A stretch of DNA of 64,000 nucleotides. It comes from Phymatolithon calcareum (taxonomy: Eukaryota; Rhodophyta; Florideophyceae; Hapalidiales). Position 1 is the stretch's first letter, and every line of letters starts with the position of its first letter. The notes beneath the pieces are model-generated. The model was not told where the DNA came from. It searched no databases and saw only the letters and a list, made by a program, of their open reading frames with translations. This document shows positions 50,704 to 60,336 of the stretch, in pieces. The position numbers were made by a program, and so were the translations under genes. The stretch spans positions 1,054,001-1,118,000 of the forward strand of contig OZ345366.1 in assembly GCA_977006965.1 (NCBI GenBank), written 5' to 3'.

Positions 50704-52587
50704 CTAATGCCTGTGGTCCACAAGGGTAAAATGAATTCGCGGTGGTCGACCATGTGCAGCGCGTGCAAATTCCAAATTCATCAGGCCCGCCACGCGCAGT
50801 CCTATGCCGTGGCTACTACCAGATACGACGCTGTCAAATGCTCCCGACGATGCAGAGTCCGCAAACACATACCCAACAAGACTTGGCAGACGCTCGAAAA
50901 ATCCTGGGGAGCTATCCGCTGCTCCATCGATCTTAGGGCCAGTTGGTGGACTACCTTCTTTCACCTTTTCGCTCTGTGCTCCTCGTTTATCTCTGGGCGC
51001 AGCCTTCACCGGTCGAACTCCTTTTTGGATATGATTCTCGACGGCATCGTCCTGCTTAAAGGGAAACGGCATTCTGAATTCAAGACGCGTTGTGCGATAG
51101 GAAGGAGTTCGCCCCAGCTCGCCGTACACATAACCCCTCACAGTCCTATTACCTCCGAGAACCATCAGTTCATGGTGAGGCAAATTTGGACTGCCAAGTC
51201 CAATTGTGGAGCTGAAATTGAAGCTGCCAAAGGACCCCACTGGAACATGCTTGGACAGAGAAGCTCCAAGTTTCTGGAAAAGCTTATCCATTTCGTTGCT
51301 GCCACATCCAACAGCGTGCTCAATAGTAAAACGGTGACCGTCTCGCGGAAGTACAGGTGGACTCAAAGTATCATGAGATAGAACTGATTTCCATACCAGC
51401 TGATCGCGCTTAAGGGAGTGCCAGACCCCGTCCGCAAAATTCGCCCAATGGACTCTCTCCACAATAGGACCAGAACTGACGGCCATCCTAAGACTCGGCA
51501 TGTTGTAAGTGGCGAGAATAACAACACCATCTCGATCACTGTCGGTTTCAGGGTTCAAAACTGACCTAAACGGGCCCACCCTCATTTCCGACCCGGCATT
51601 TTCAACGGGAAGAGCACGGTTGGAGTCTGATCTCCGGTATGCCCGCACTTTGTACGAGATAGGGACAGCGGCGCCAATTCTGGGATCATCGAACTCCATG
51701 CCGCCTGCAGACCGTACCATGTCCAGACGGCGCTGCCACTCAAAACGGAGAGTTTGTGCTCTCCCCAGAAAATTCTTGTCAAGCAAACTAATGTCACCGT
51801 ATATGCGCCCGTCACCGTTCATTCCAACGCCTGGCTCAATGCGCGCCGTGGCGAGCTCATTAAGGTAAACGTTGAGTTTCACACGATCGACGTCTGGAAC
51901 AGAAACCTCAACTTTTGCCTTTTCAAACACACCGAGCGACATGAGATGTGTAAACTTTTCATCTTCCCATCGGAACGGGGACCCAATTTTGATGCCGAGG
52001 GCGCGCTCAACGGTCCCAGGACGGGTGCGTAATCGAGGTGCATTCGGATCTGGAACCCCGTCTTTGGAGACAGAGATTAGATTGATAGACTCAAGCGTGG
52101 ATTCCATGCAGTGTAGAACCAGAACTGGGTTCTCCTTAGTGGGCCACGAACTGACAGCAATAGCTGAGAAAAGATAACCCTTACGCCGGTACCACTCACA
52201 TAGATCATTAATGGCGGCATCAACATCTGCTCGTGGGACTGGTCGCCCTATCAAAGGGTCAAATACGGTTCGGATCACATTATGCGGAAGGGATTTGTTT
52301 TTCTCCACACGCACACGTTCGAAGTGCAGGGTTCGACTTCCAAAGAGCTCTGCGAAAGACCAAGCCAACTGGGCAGAGCTTCTCCTGCGTGCCCGGCGTC
52401 GATTGCCATATGTCAAGCTGATATTACGTCCCGGCGGTGGAGTCGCACCGGAAAATCCAGTGGCAACTGGCCACAGAGGTGCGAAGGTGATCGGCATTGT
52501 GCCATGAAACACGATCCACCTTGAGATCGAATTGGAAATGAAGACATGGGTTCCAATCGTCCTTTTCCAGACATTAATAATTTTCAT
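50704..52587 (-). CDS. Omp85-family plastid outer-envelope protein (OEP80/TOC75-like)
   Basis: Beta-barrel insertase or translocon channel of the plastid outer envelope. 627 residues from the ATG at 52587; a second ATG at 52497 is also possible. POTRA-type region: LPHNVIRTVFDPLIGRPVPR, AINDLCEWYRRKGYLFSAIA (the typical YRxxGY), then LNLIS-type strands. The barrel begins around IEPGVGMNGDGRIYGDISLL, DKNFLGRAQTLRFEWQRRLD. Near the C-terminus is LGGNRTVRGYVYGELG, the conserved (V/L)RGY loop motif of the family, followed by YRTTRLEFRMPF and a final VAGLMNLEFA strand. It ends at a hydrophilic RIHFTLVDHRH. OEP80 versus TOC75 cannot be settled by eye. Confidence 0.8.
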   Translation of the reverse strand: MKIINVWKRTIGTHVFISNSISRWIVFHGTMPITFAPLWPVATGFSGATPPPGRNISLTYGNRRRARRRSSAQLAWSFAELFGSRTLHFERVRVEKNKSLPHNVIRTVFDPLIGRPVPRADVDAAINDLCEWYRRKGYLFSAIAVSSWPTKENPVLVLHCMESTLESINLISVSKDGVPDPNAPRLRTRPGTVERALGIKIGSPFRWEDEKFTHLMSLGVFEKAKVEVSVPDVDRVKLNVYLNELATARIEPGVGMNGDGRIYGDISLLDKNFLGRAQTLRFEWQRRLDMVRSAGGMEFDDPRIGAAVPISYKVRAYRRSDSNRALPVENAGSEMRVGPFRSVLNPETDSDRDGVVILATYNMPSLRMAVSSGPIVERVHWANFADGVWHSLKRDQLVWKSVLSHDTLSPPVLPRDGHRFTIEHAVGCGSNEMDKLFQKLGASLSKHVPVGSFGSFNFSSTIGLGSPNLPHHELMVLGGNRTVRGYVYGELGRTPSYRTTRLEFRMPFPFKQDDAVENHIQKGVRPVKAAPRDKRGAQSEKVKEGSPPTGPKIDGAADSSPGFFERLPSLVGYVFADSASSGAFDSVVSGSSHGIGLRVAGLMNLEFARAAHGRPPRIHFTLVDHRH

Positions 52588-52805
52588 ATTATGTTCTCCG
52601 AGCTGACTTTACAGCACAAATTTACAGTAGGTCCAGAATTTCTACTTTTTTGAATTGTTTTAGAACAGTCGTGTACGCGTGTGCCGGGGGGCAAAATTTT
52701 TGCACGTGCGGAAGGCCTGGAAGTAAAAAAACAACGCCCGCGTCGTAGCTTCATCCGAGCAGTCATCTGCCAAGCGAAGCGACCACCTACGCCGTGCACT
52801 CCCAC

Positions 52806-54476
52806 ATGGCCGACGTCGAGGAACGTGCAAAGGCCCATCCCCCGCTAAAGCGGCGGCGGGTCAACGACGATGATGACGATGACTCTCTCCCGAGCCCACG
52901 TGGCACCGCTGCGACCACGAACGGCACAGTCGGACGTGACTCTTCACCACGAGATGGCAGTCCCACCACCAAGCGTAGTCCCGGCACTGTAAAGACGGAG
53001 CGCGTCGACAGGGACGATGGCCGCATTCCGCGTAACTCCCGCGATCCGCCGTCTGAAAGGAAACGTGAAGAATCGCGTGCTTACAAGAACACACAGGAAG
53101 AACCGCCCGTGCCTCGACACGCTGTTCCGGCCCCGGCCGATGAGTACAGGCCTCCGCCTGCAGCGCGTTCCGCGCCTATACCCGACTACGAAACTTCTCG
53201 CCCGCCGTATCCGGCGCCCCCGACCTCGGACGGATCTCGTATGCCCAGTGGGCTCACCCCGGATGTGGACGCTGTGTTGGAGAGGATTTTCCTCAGCGGT
53301 TTGTTCGAACGAAAAGACATTGATGGCAGGGCGCTCGACTTTCTCGGTAGTGTATCTCCTTCGTTGGCCATGGCGGCCCTTGAGGATATTCAGCATCGAG
53401 ACTTCTCAACTGTGAGAAACAAACCGGCTTTCATTATGTCTATTTTCAAACGAGTTGTCGCGTCGGGTGGAACTCCAATGCCGCCTCAGCAACCACCCCC
53501 TGGAGGCTTTCCTCCCACATCGGTGCCTGCATCTGCGTTATCTCACTTGCCCCCGGCCGTGTCTGACGCGCTTCAGCGCGTATTTGCCTCTGGTGTGTGT
53601 CACCCGAGTCAGTTTGATGACCGTGCTATGGACATATTGGTTGATCTGCAAGAGCCCGACGCAGTTCGCGCTCTGTCTGAGTTTGCCGCCATGGAACCGG
53701 GTCGCGTGCGGAATCCGTCCGCATTCTGGATGGGCTTGGCGCGTAAGTACAAGGGACAAGCGCGCCGAGATCCTGTCATGAGCTCCTCTTATGGTGGCAA
53801 TGACGGATATGGTACCTACAATCGGAGCATGGGAAGTGGTTCAGGTTATGGTGCAGTCGACCAACGGGTTCAGGAGCTTATTTCCATGGGTGCCCTTCCT
53901 CCGAATCCGTTCGATGATCGTGCTCTCGATGCACTTCGCCGGCTGCCGGAGCAGGATGCAATGTCTGTGCTCGCTGAGCTTCCAGAACCATCTCGTGTGA
54001 GAAACATGAGCGCGTACGTCATGGGTCTGTGTAAGAAATTTGCTTCTGGTGAGGCCCGTTCCCTTGCCGGCAGTCGTGGCTATGGCGGTGGTGGGTACGA
54101 CTCCGGTGGATATGGTGGATACGGAGGTGGAGGAGGGTATGGAGGGCCTCCGTCGTATGGTGGCTATGGTGGGTCGCAATCGTATGGTGGAAGCGGTGCG
54201 TCGGCCGGAGGAGATGAGCGAAGCGGTCGCGAGGTACGTGAAGCGTTCGACGCGATGGATGCGTCGGTGCGTGAGCGCTTTTACGGGATGATTGACCGCG
54301 GCATGTTTCCGGAGACCGCGTTTGACCAGCGTGCAATCGGCGCGCTGCAGACAATGCGCAGCGAAGATGCGTGTGCGGCGCTGGACGAGCTTGCGGCGAG
54401 CGATCCGGTTCGCATTCACAATATAAGCGCGTATTTCATGGGCTTGGCGAAAAAATTCAGCCGGGCTGGTATGTGA
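52806..54476 (+). CDS. Protein with four tandem hnRNP Q/R-type acidic (NURR) domains
   Basis: 556 residues from the first ATG (52806). A basic and acidic, Pro-rich leader (LKRRRVNDDDDDDSLPSP) is followed by four copies of a ~60-residue unit at about 157-217, 255-317, 354-414 and 491-553. Each has hydrophobic-x-x-(S/R)G, F/ID(D/G/Q)RA-(L/M/I), and a final V(R/H)N-(P/K/M/I)-(S/P)A(F/Y)xMG(L)..K: IDGRALDFL, FDDRAMDIL, FDDRALDAL, FDQRAIGAL, then VRNKPAFIM, VRNPSAFWM, VRNMSAYVM, IHNISAYFM. The pattern matches the N-terminal acidic domain of hnRNP Q/R/SYNCRIP (LDERAIEAL...VQNKSAFL). A Gly/Tyr-rich RNA-binding-like linker lies between units 3 and 4. There is no RRM. Confidence 0.75.
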   Translation: MADVEERAKAHPPLKRRRVNDDDDDDSLPSPRGTAATTNGTVGRDSSPRDGSPTTKRSPGTVKTERVDRDDGRIPRNSRDPPSERKREESRAYKNTQEEPPVPRHAVPAPADEYRPPPAARSAPIPDYETSRPPYPAPPTSDGSRMPSGLTPDVDAVLERIFLSGLFERKDIDGRALDFLGSVSPSLAMAALEDIQHRDFSTVRNKPAFIMSIFKRVVASGGTPMPPQQPPPGGFPPTSVPASALSHLPPAVSDALQRVFASGVCHPSQFDDRAMDILVDLQEPDAVRALSEFAAMEPGRVRNPSAFWMGLARKYKGQARRDPVMSSSYGGNDGYGTYNRSMGSGSGYGAVDQRVQELISMGALPPNPFDDRALDALRRLPEQDAMSVLAELPEPSRVRNMSAYVMGLCKKFASGEARSLAGSRGYGGGGYDSGGYGGYGGGGGYGGPPSYGGYGGSQSYGGSGASAGGDERSGREVREAFDAMDASVRERFYGMIDRGMFPETAFDQRAIGALQTMRSEDACAALDELAASDPVRIHNISAYFMGLAKKFSRAGM

Positions 54477-55397
54477 CCTTCGCATTGACTCTTCTCGGGT
54501 GAGCTGCAAGAATGCAGCGCTACGGATCGGTTACGCGCTTTGGCGATATTTCTTCCAGGCAAGATTGAGTATAATTTCCGAGCGTTCTTTTATAGCGATC
54601 CGAATGTGGCCTCTGAGCATTGCACAGCGAAACGCGTTGCCGTATCTGCGCCGCACGTCGCGTTCGAGCTTATCCAGGCGTGTTGCATTTGTCACAAACT
54701 GCGAGCTACGTGTCGGGGTTTCCGCGCTGCGGCGCCACGCAGAAGCATCTGCCAGCGAGTAGTTCCGATGTCTCAGGTTTCAACGCTCTGGAACGAGAGA
54801 CTGTCGGCAATATTGTTAAACCATTGCATAGTTACGTCGTTATTCAAGCTTCGAGATACTCAGTGCCGCGCAGAATCGTCGTAACGCGTGCGCGTGCGCC
54901 AGCCGAGCATGCTTTGTTTGCTACAATCGTAACAAGAGATTTTCTTTTTCCCTTCTCCCTCGAAAAAAGTATTTGCGTTCTGCGCTCCTTTATCTTCCAG
55001 TATTGCATTAGAATACGAGTCCGACGTGGTTCCTCTAAACTGTCAATATCGTTCCTCGTTTGCAGGGTCCCAATTTTAAGAATTACATGTGCAACCGTGG
55101 TGCTCTTCATGGACATGCTTCACCTCCTCTTATGACGGAGCCAGCAGAAGAAGAAGAAGTGGAGATTTTTATTATAGTGTTACCAACGCATCTGCAGACG
55201 CTTGGGGCAACACTTCTGATGAGCCACGAGGACTCAACTCAGAGCCCAGAGGCTCCGTTTCGCATAAAAACGGCTATAGTCAGCACGGAGCCAGCAGAAG
55301 AAAAACGGAGACTATTTTACGGCATTGAATAACCCGCACGCAAAATTCTCCTACATCATTCAGACGTAAGGCTACTGAACCCTACGGCGGGAAGCAA
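54477..55397. other. Gene-free stretch
   Basis: No gene I can support. A plus-strand frame 55060..55332 contains two copies of a (T/S)(T)EPAEE(E/K) block (gagccagcagaagaa near 55138 and 55291) and is preceded by an acceptor-like tttgcag. It could be a terminal exon, but I find no matching upstream exon. Confidence 0.3.
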
Positions 55398-56948
55398 TTA
55401 AGTTGGTCTAGTCCCATTCGGTGTAGTAGGTTGCACGGTGGCACGAGCAGCATTGGATGCTGCATTTCCACCGAACGACGACCCAGACCGTATCCATCCA
55501 CAAGCCAAAACGTAATCATATATCTTGAACACCTTCGTCTGGTCAAGACGGACAATGGCCTTTGCCTCCCTCTTGCGCAGGTGTCCGACTCTCGCACTTT
55601 CGCGTATCATCACTTCCTTGACGATCATGTACTGATGCACACTAATCTTCAACGATTTGCACAAACTCAACTCTGTTCGCGACAAAAGTTCGGCACCTGG
55701 TTGCTGCATGACGACCGCCTCCGGTCCGAGTACACTTGCCTTCAGTTCACTCATCACATTTCCATTGCTGCTGCTGTCCTCCATCACCGCATCTCCATTC
55801 AACTTCTTATTCTTCCGCAAAGCCCCTGTGCCTGATAATAATGTTGCACCCGCCGATTCAGACGGCAAGCCGAAACTGTGACGTGCTTTTGACTTCCCGT
55901 TTGACACTAGGCGATTGCATTCCGCTATACTTGTTGCGCCGTTCCTTCGACCCTCTCTGAACACTTCCAGCTGTGCACGCAAACTGCGCTCTTCCAAAAT
56001 TCCCTGCACGCATCGGTCCATCTCTGCTGGTGCCAGGAATCGAGCAAAAACACGAAGTTTCTCACGAACTTCCTTCTCCTCACGCAGACGCTTCTTCTCA
56101 TTCGCCATGTATCCCTTAAAGTCTGTCAGTCCTCGCTCCACAACAAACTCCTTCCTCTTATGCCGCTCGTCTAGTTTCGTGTTGTATATTTCCAAAACTT
56201 GCAGCTTTAGCTCTCTGTCTTTCGCAGAATCCTCCTCAGAAATTTCCATGTCGCCCAATATGTCTTCCGCCTCATTATCCCACTCGTACACAAAGTCTTG
56301 CCTTTTCGGCATCCAGCCAGCTGCATCCTCCTGTTGATGCTTGTGCATCACGCGCAGCGCCTTCGGATCGAAATCATCAGCTTTATCAGACGAGGGTGGT
56401 TTTTCTGTAGTAAGAAGTTTCGAAGGATCCGGCAACGGCGCGGCGTGCGACTGCAAATAAACCTTCAAAAAATGCTGCTCAGTTTCGTGCGCTGTCTTGC
56501 TCCCTACGCTCTTCGCAACTTGCTCCCAGTTTCCGACACCATACATCTCAAGTCCCTCCAGAAGTTTGTCTTCCTCATCCGCGCTCCATCCTTGTTGAAA
56601 AATCGGAGTGTGTACGACTTCAATAAGGCGGTATGCGTGTGTCGGTTCGTGCGGCAAGAGGTAAGCGCCAACGCTGAAGCAATCCAGACAGGAATCGTAA
56701 TCCAAGCAGACAGCACATCGCGCTCGTATTTGGAGGGACAGGTCCCTTCCGCAGTAATCGCAGTGAAAACGAGATGTCAATTCTTGTACATCTTTCTTCT
56801 CGGCTTTCGTTCGGGCTCTTTTCGGACGAGATTTATTTCCGCCACTGGCGCCCCCACCGCTCGCGGAGGGAATAGGAGGCGCATGCGCAACCTCTTCCGC
56901 AACAGTTGCTGTGATTGCTTCTTCCTTCTTCTTGTCGCTATCTCCCAT
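55398..56948 (-). CDS. ADA2: Transcriptional adaptor ADA2 (SAGA/GCN5 co-activator)
   Basis: Links GCN5 acetyltransferase to its complex. 516 residues from the ATG at 56948. A disordered leader with a basic patch (SRPKRARTKAEKK) precedes the ZZ zinc finger (about 61-106: FHCDYCGRDLSLQIRARCAV, CLDYDSCLDCF), followed by the SANT domain (about 118-165: GWSADEEDKLLEGLEMYGVG, NWEQVAKSVGSKTAHETEQH). The middle ADA2 region includes RQDFVYEWDNEAEDILGDM and helical charged blocks. A SWIRM domain is at the C-terminus (LSLCKSLKISVHQYMIVKEV to KIYDYVLACGWIR). All domains are in the family order. Single exon. A damaged piece of the middle region is found again at 60337..60701. Confidence 0.95.
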   Translation of the reverse strand: MGDSDKKKEEAITATVAEEVAHAPPIPSASGGGASGGNKSRPKRARTKAEKKDVQELTSRFHCDYCGRDLSLQIRARCAVCLDYDSCLDCFSVGAYLLPHEPTHAYRLIEVVHTPIFQQGWSADEEDKLLEGLEMYGVGNWEQVAKSVGSKTAHETEQHFLKVYLQSHAAPLPDPSKLLTTEKPPSSDKADDFDPKALRVMHKHQQEDAAGWMPKRQDFVYEWDNEAEDILGDMEISEEDSAKDRELKLQVLEIYNTKLDERHKRKEFVVERGLTDFKGYMANEKKRLREEKEVREKLRVFARFLAPAEMDRCVQGILEERSLRAQLEVFREGRRNGATSIAECNRLVSNGKSKARHSFGLPSESAGATLLSGTGALRKNKKLNGDAVMEDSSSNGNVMSELKASVLGPEAVVMQQPGAELLSRTELSLCKSLKISVHQYMIVKEVMIRESARVGHLRKREAKAIVRLDQTKVFKIYDYVLACGWIRSGSSFGGNAASNAARATVQPTTPNGTRPT

Positions 56949-58167
56949 CGTCTGAAGCGCGCGGAGCAGTTTCGAGTGCTGCCGGCAGTTTTCGTTTAAA
57001 ACTAACGTTTCTCAATTTTGGAAAAATGAGAACAAAAATAAGTGTAAATTTTGGAAAATATTGTCGAAAAATTCAGAGCATCCTCACCAGAAAGGGGGAA
57101 TTTTATGTCTATTTTACAAGCCGCCAACGTCACAATACGCCTACAACAGAGCAGCTAAAGAGATGCTGGAAATGGCAGTTGATACTGTCCAAAGAAATTG
57201 TCCGAAATCAACTACTTAAAATGAGAACGTAAGCGAAGGATTGTAGCGCAACGAAAAGTCTCTCAAGTGCAATGATAACTGACAAAGGGAGCTTCAATTA
57301 AACAGAAATCCTATCCAATCCAACAGAGCAGCTTGGGTCTCGGTACCTACACTGTGTAACGCTCATCAGGAAGGCGGAGGCACATCATTAAGCGCTTGTA
57401 ATTTTGTACAGTTCTGTACACCATGCCTACATTAAAAGTCGAATGAAGTCGTAAGCTCTTGGCGCCTAGTAATGTAGTGTGAAGTCAGAATACTCTGAGC
57501 GCAAAGTAGATGCAATTGTGTAGCAATTATCTTTGTAAGCGACCATTTAAGGCCCGCACTCATTCGCTTCTTGGAATTTCATTGCGATTGTTCCCGTTCC
57601 CTACAACTCCTAAAGCAATTTTCCGGAAGTATAACCCAATAATGATGGAACTCTCAAGCCAAAACAATCATCATGCCCAGCAGATGTTGGTACCGTATTG
57701 TGGAAATAAAAACGAACGTTATATCACGACCGACAGAAAAAAATTATTTGCTAGCCTCCGAGAGACCTTTCGCTCGAAAAAATTGATAGACATTTAAACG
57801 TGAAGAATCCTCAGAAGCGCAACAAGAGAACAAGGCAGGAAGTGTACTGGTGACATGAGCAACGGAATGGGTGCAGTGGGGAGCACATGCTAGAGACCTC
57901 CTACTTGTTGAGTGTAGTCCAGAAGGTGGGAGATCTGATAAGCAGAAGTAAAGAAGGAAATGAAGGAAATGCGGAGGAGCGGGAGCTGCATTTTCGGAGT
58001 AGCATTTTCGGAGTGGTCGTTCAATGTGGAGGGACTTGGAAGCAGATGTTTGCTTATTCAGTGAGTGAACACTAGGCGTGAGAGCGAGGACGAAAGTAGC
58101 GAGATCAATGAAATCAGGGACATGAGCGAAATCAGGAACGACGAGGAACACGAGCACATATGGCGAG
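56949..58167. other. Gene-free stretch containing a second copy of the small insertion element
   Basis: No gene supported; the longest frames are antisense to each other or overlap the orphan gene at 58168. It holds the element at 57187..57325, listed separately. Confidence 0.35.
57187..57325. mobile_element. Second copy of the ~140-bp insertion element
   Basis: The reverse complement matches 29417..29543 over its length (gagacttttcgtt, gctacaatccttcgcttacg, ttgaagctccctttgtca). It starts tgtccaaag and ends aatccaaca, so a TG..CA solo LTR is possible, but no target-site duplication is obvious here. Confidence 0.6.
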
Positions 58168-58701
58168 CTAAACGTAACGCCTCGCACTCCGTTTCCTGAA
58201 GACATTGTCAAGTCGTCGTACTGCACCGACTCCGGAGACAACAATACCGGCAATGGTAGCGCATGTGGCGATCACTCTTAATACCCGTGCTCCTCTTCGT
58301 CCTCTCTTCCTTGAATTGGATACCACTGCAGTTTCCTCTTCCGCACTTTCTTCTGAATCTTCCTCAGACGAAGACGCTTCTTCCGTCACTGGTTCATCAT
58401 CCACAACTTTTGCTTGAGCTGCTTTCTTCCCTACACACCCATCGAAAGGGTTATTAGGTTGTGTGGTCGGTGGCCAAGGTAGCCCAAATTTCATTGCTCG
58501 TTGCTTCATTTCATACTCATCGCATGAGAAGGTATGTTGAGGCGGCCACGATAACCCAAGACGCAATGCGCGCATCTTCATCTTATGCTCTCCGCATGAC
58601 ATGTGATCTTGTTCGGAAGCCGGGGTTACGGCGGTTGTGGAGGTGCCGATTGTGTGCGAGCCTTCATCGCTAAGAGGAGCGATGATTGTAAGAGGGTCCA
58701 T
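58168..58701 (-). CDS. Orphan protein with two SC-x-RA-x-GL-x-WPP repeats, acidic region and C-terminal hydrophobic segment
   Basis: 177 residues from the ATG at 58701. I chose this start over the longer open frame (to 58947) because a TATAAATA lies about 75 bp upstream of it. Two adjacent 22-residue repeats: MSCGEHKMKMRALRLGLSWP, PQ and FSCDEYEMKQRAMKFGLPWP, PT. Then an acidic serine-rich stretch (EEASSSEEDSEESAEEET), a basic motif (SRKRGRRGARVLR) and a hydrophobic segment (VIATCATIAGIVVSGVGAV) with a basic end (FRKRSARRYV). No family recognised. The organisation suggests a tail-anchored membrane protein with a small repeated binding motif. Confidence 0.6.
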   Translation of the reverse strand: MDPLTIIAPLSDEGSHTIGTSTTAVTPASEQDHMSCGEHKMKMRALRLGLSWPPQHTFSCDEYEMKQRAMKFGLPWPPTTQPNNPFDGCVGKKAAQAKVVDDEPVTEEASSSEEDSEESAEEETAVVSNSRKRGRRGARVLRVIATCATIAGIVVSGVGAVRRLDNVFRKRSARRYV

Positions 58702-58771
58702 GTCGATGTTTTCGTTTTGTTTGATATTGTGAGTGGTTGCTCGAAGAGTTGGTTTCGTTCTTCGACTCAGG

Positions 58772-58782
58772 TAGGCGGCGTA
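58772..58782 (-). promoter_or_regulatory. TATA box of the orphan gene at 58168..58701
   Basis: cattataaatacg on the minus strand, about 75 bp before the ATG at 58701. It is the clearest TATA box I see in the window. Confidence 0.5.
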
Positions 58783-59789
58783 TTTATAATGTTTGTGTAG
58801 GCGATGTGAGGTGTTAGAATCACATGTGCTATGTGGAAGTGTGTGTAGTGCAAGGCGCAGAATATTGGAAATGGTTTCGTGCTCATTCGGCAACGGTCTC
58901 CGATGTGCACTGTAGTGATGGTGCAGTGTCGAGTTGTGTGATGCCACGTAAACATTGTGGTTGTGTATATAAGTGGGAAAGATATAAAATATTGTGGGCG
59001 AGGTGGTCGCATCATGCGATTGGGGTGGAACGCACCAGGCAAAATCAGCATTCCCAGTGCAGAATCTTTATCTCAATTGGGCACTGTATAGTATTTGGTC
59101 CGTTACTGTTGGAGCAATATTGATGGCCTCATTCTGGTGATCTACCTCTCAATGTTGAAGCCCTTCCTACCAGACAGTGACGTGAAGTGGATGACGCAGA
59201 AACGGGTTTGGCAAGCAGTCTGGTATTATTGTTAGCAAACCGCGTTGGATATCATTTGCTTGCACTAACATTTCACGGTTCTTTTCATTTTTACACATGA
59301 CTTTTCACGAACGGAAAGCATATGCTTCCCGTTGGCGAAAAGTCATGTGTAGGCATATAGGCTTTATTCCTCACTCCCCTTCAACGCACAGTACTCTCCT
59401 TGATGGACTGCGGCCTCGAGGGCCACAGGTTGCTACAACACTCTGTCCCGGAACTGAGTAAACGAATGCTTGTCTACCGAGTAGTACTAGGCCAAAAAAG
59501 AAATGGACGGTCTATAGACTGATGCACCTGCCGTCGCCAAGCCGTCCATTTCTGCGCTGGCGTGACCCGTCAAACGCAAGCTATGAGCTTTTGATCGGTA
59601 CCGCGTACTGAGTCTTAAGCGTGCGCGAAGAATGGCGTGGGCCATGCTAGCTTCTCCAACGTTCACTACGAAAACACTCGCTAGAGCTGCATTGGAATTG
59701 TCTTCCCGCTCCAGCACTAGTGTCTATGTGACGAACACCCTCAATTGAGGTAGATTTAAAAGCTCAAAAAAGTTTGTAAAGAGAATGCG
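58783..59789. other. Gene-free stretch with two fold-backs
   Basis: No gene supported. Fold-back 59293..59350 has 29-nt arms, 26 of 29 matched and no loop (axis gcat|atgc). Fold-back 59499..59553 has 12-nt perfect arms (agaaatggacgg) and a 31-nt loop. Confidence 0.45.
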
Positions 59790-60250
59790 CAGCACTTTAT
59801 TAGCGCCAGATTCGGAAAGGCGACCTTTTGTTCTTGGTCGGGAACACCCCAAGTACTACCTTAAAGTCGCGTCGTTCGGTGGTAGGAACGAAAATATGCT
59901 GATCACCCAGAAGAAGCACATTTGTAATACCACAAGAAAAAGACCCGCGTCGAGTGGTTGGTGCAGCCGAACATACCACGAAAACATCAGTTACCAGTCT
60001 CGCAGAGTGCTTCCGACTGTATGGACCGTTTTCCAAGTCAAAAAAGGTGAGCGGAACGATTCAAAAGGTACTCGCCGAGGAAATCATAGGTCGCGCGAAC
60101 ACTTCACTTCGCCTGAAAACGGATCCTAGTTCAGAAATCGATGGAGAAAACTAAGATTAAGATTATAAAGATTGTTAACGACAAGACAGGAAAGGCATAC
60201 GAAGGTGCTCCATCCTCTCGAATGCTTGTACCGAGTCGCAGCCGGCAAAA
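59790..60250 (+). mobile_element. Repeat family R2, copy 2
   Basis: Inverted copy of 24640..25090. Coding-like plus-strand reading: RNENMLITQK, SLAECFRLYGPFSKSKKVSG, LAEEIIGRANTSLRLK, then a shared ctaagattaag block (TKIKIIK). It is interrupted by stops. It directly abuts the ADA2 fragment. Confidence 0.5.
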
Positions 60251-60336
60251 ATCTGTACCAGGAAAGTCGTCTTACAGTACTCGCGGTTGCCGATCTTCAT
60301 CGCCAAAAGCCGAGTTACCCGTTCAGTATCAACCAC

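Noticed and set aside
57744-58253. 169-residue minus-strand protein
   Set aside because: It overlaps the better-supported orphan gene in another frame and lacks motifs.
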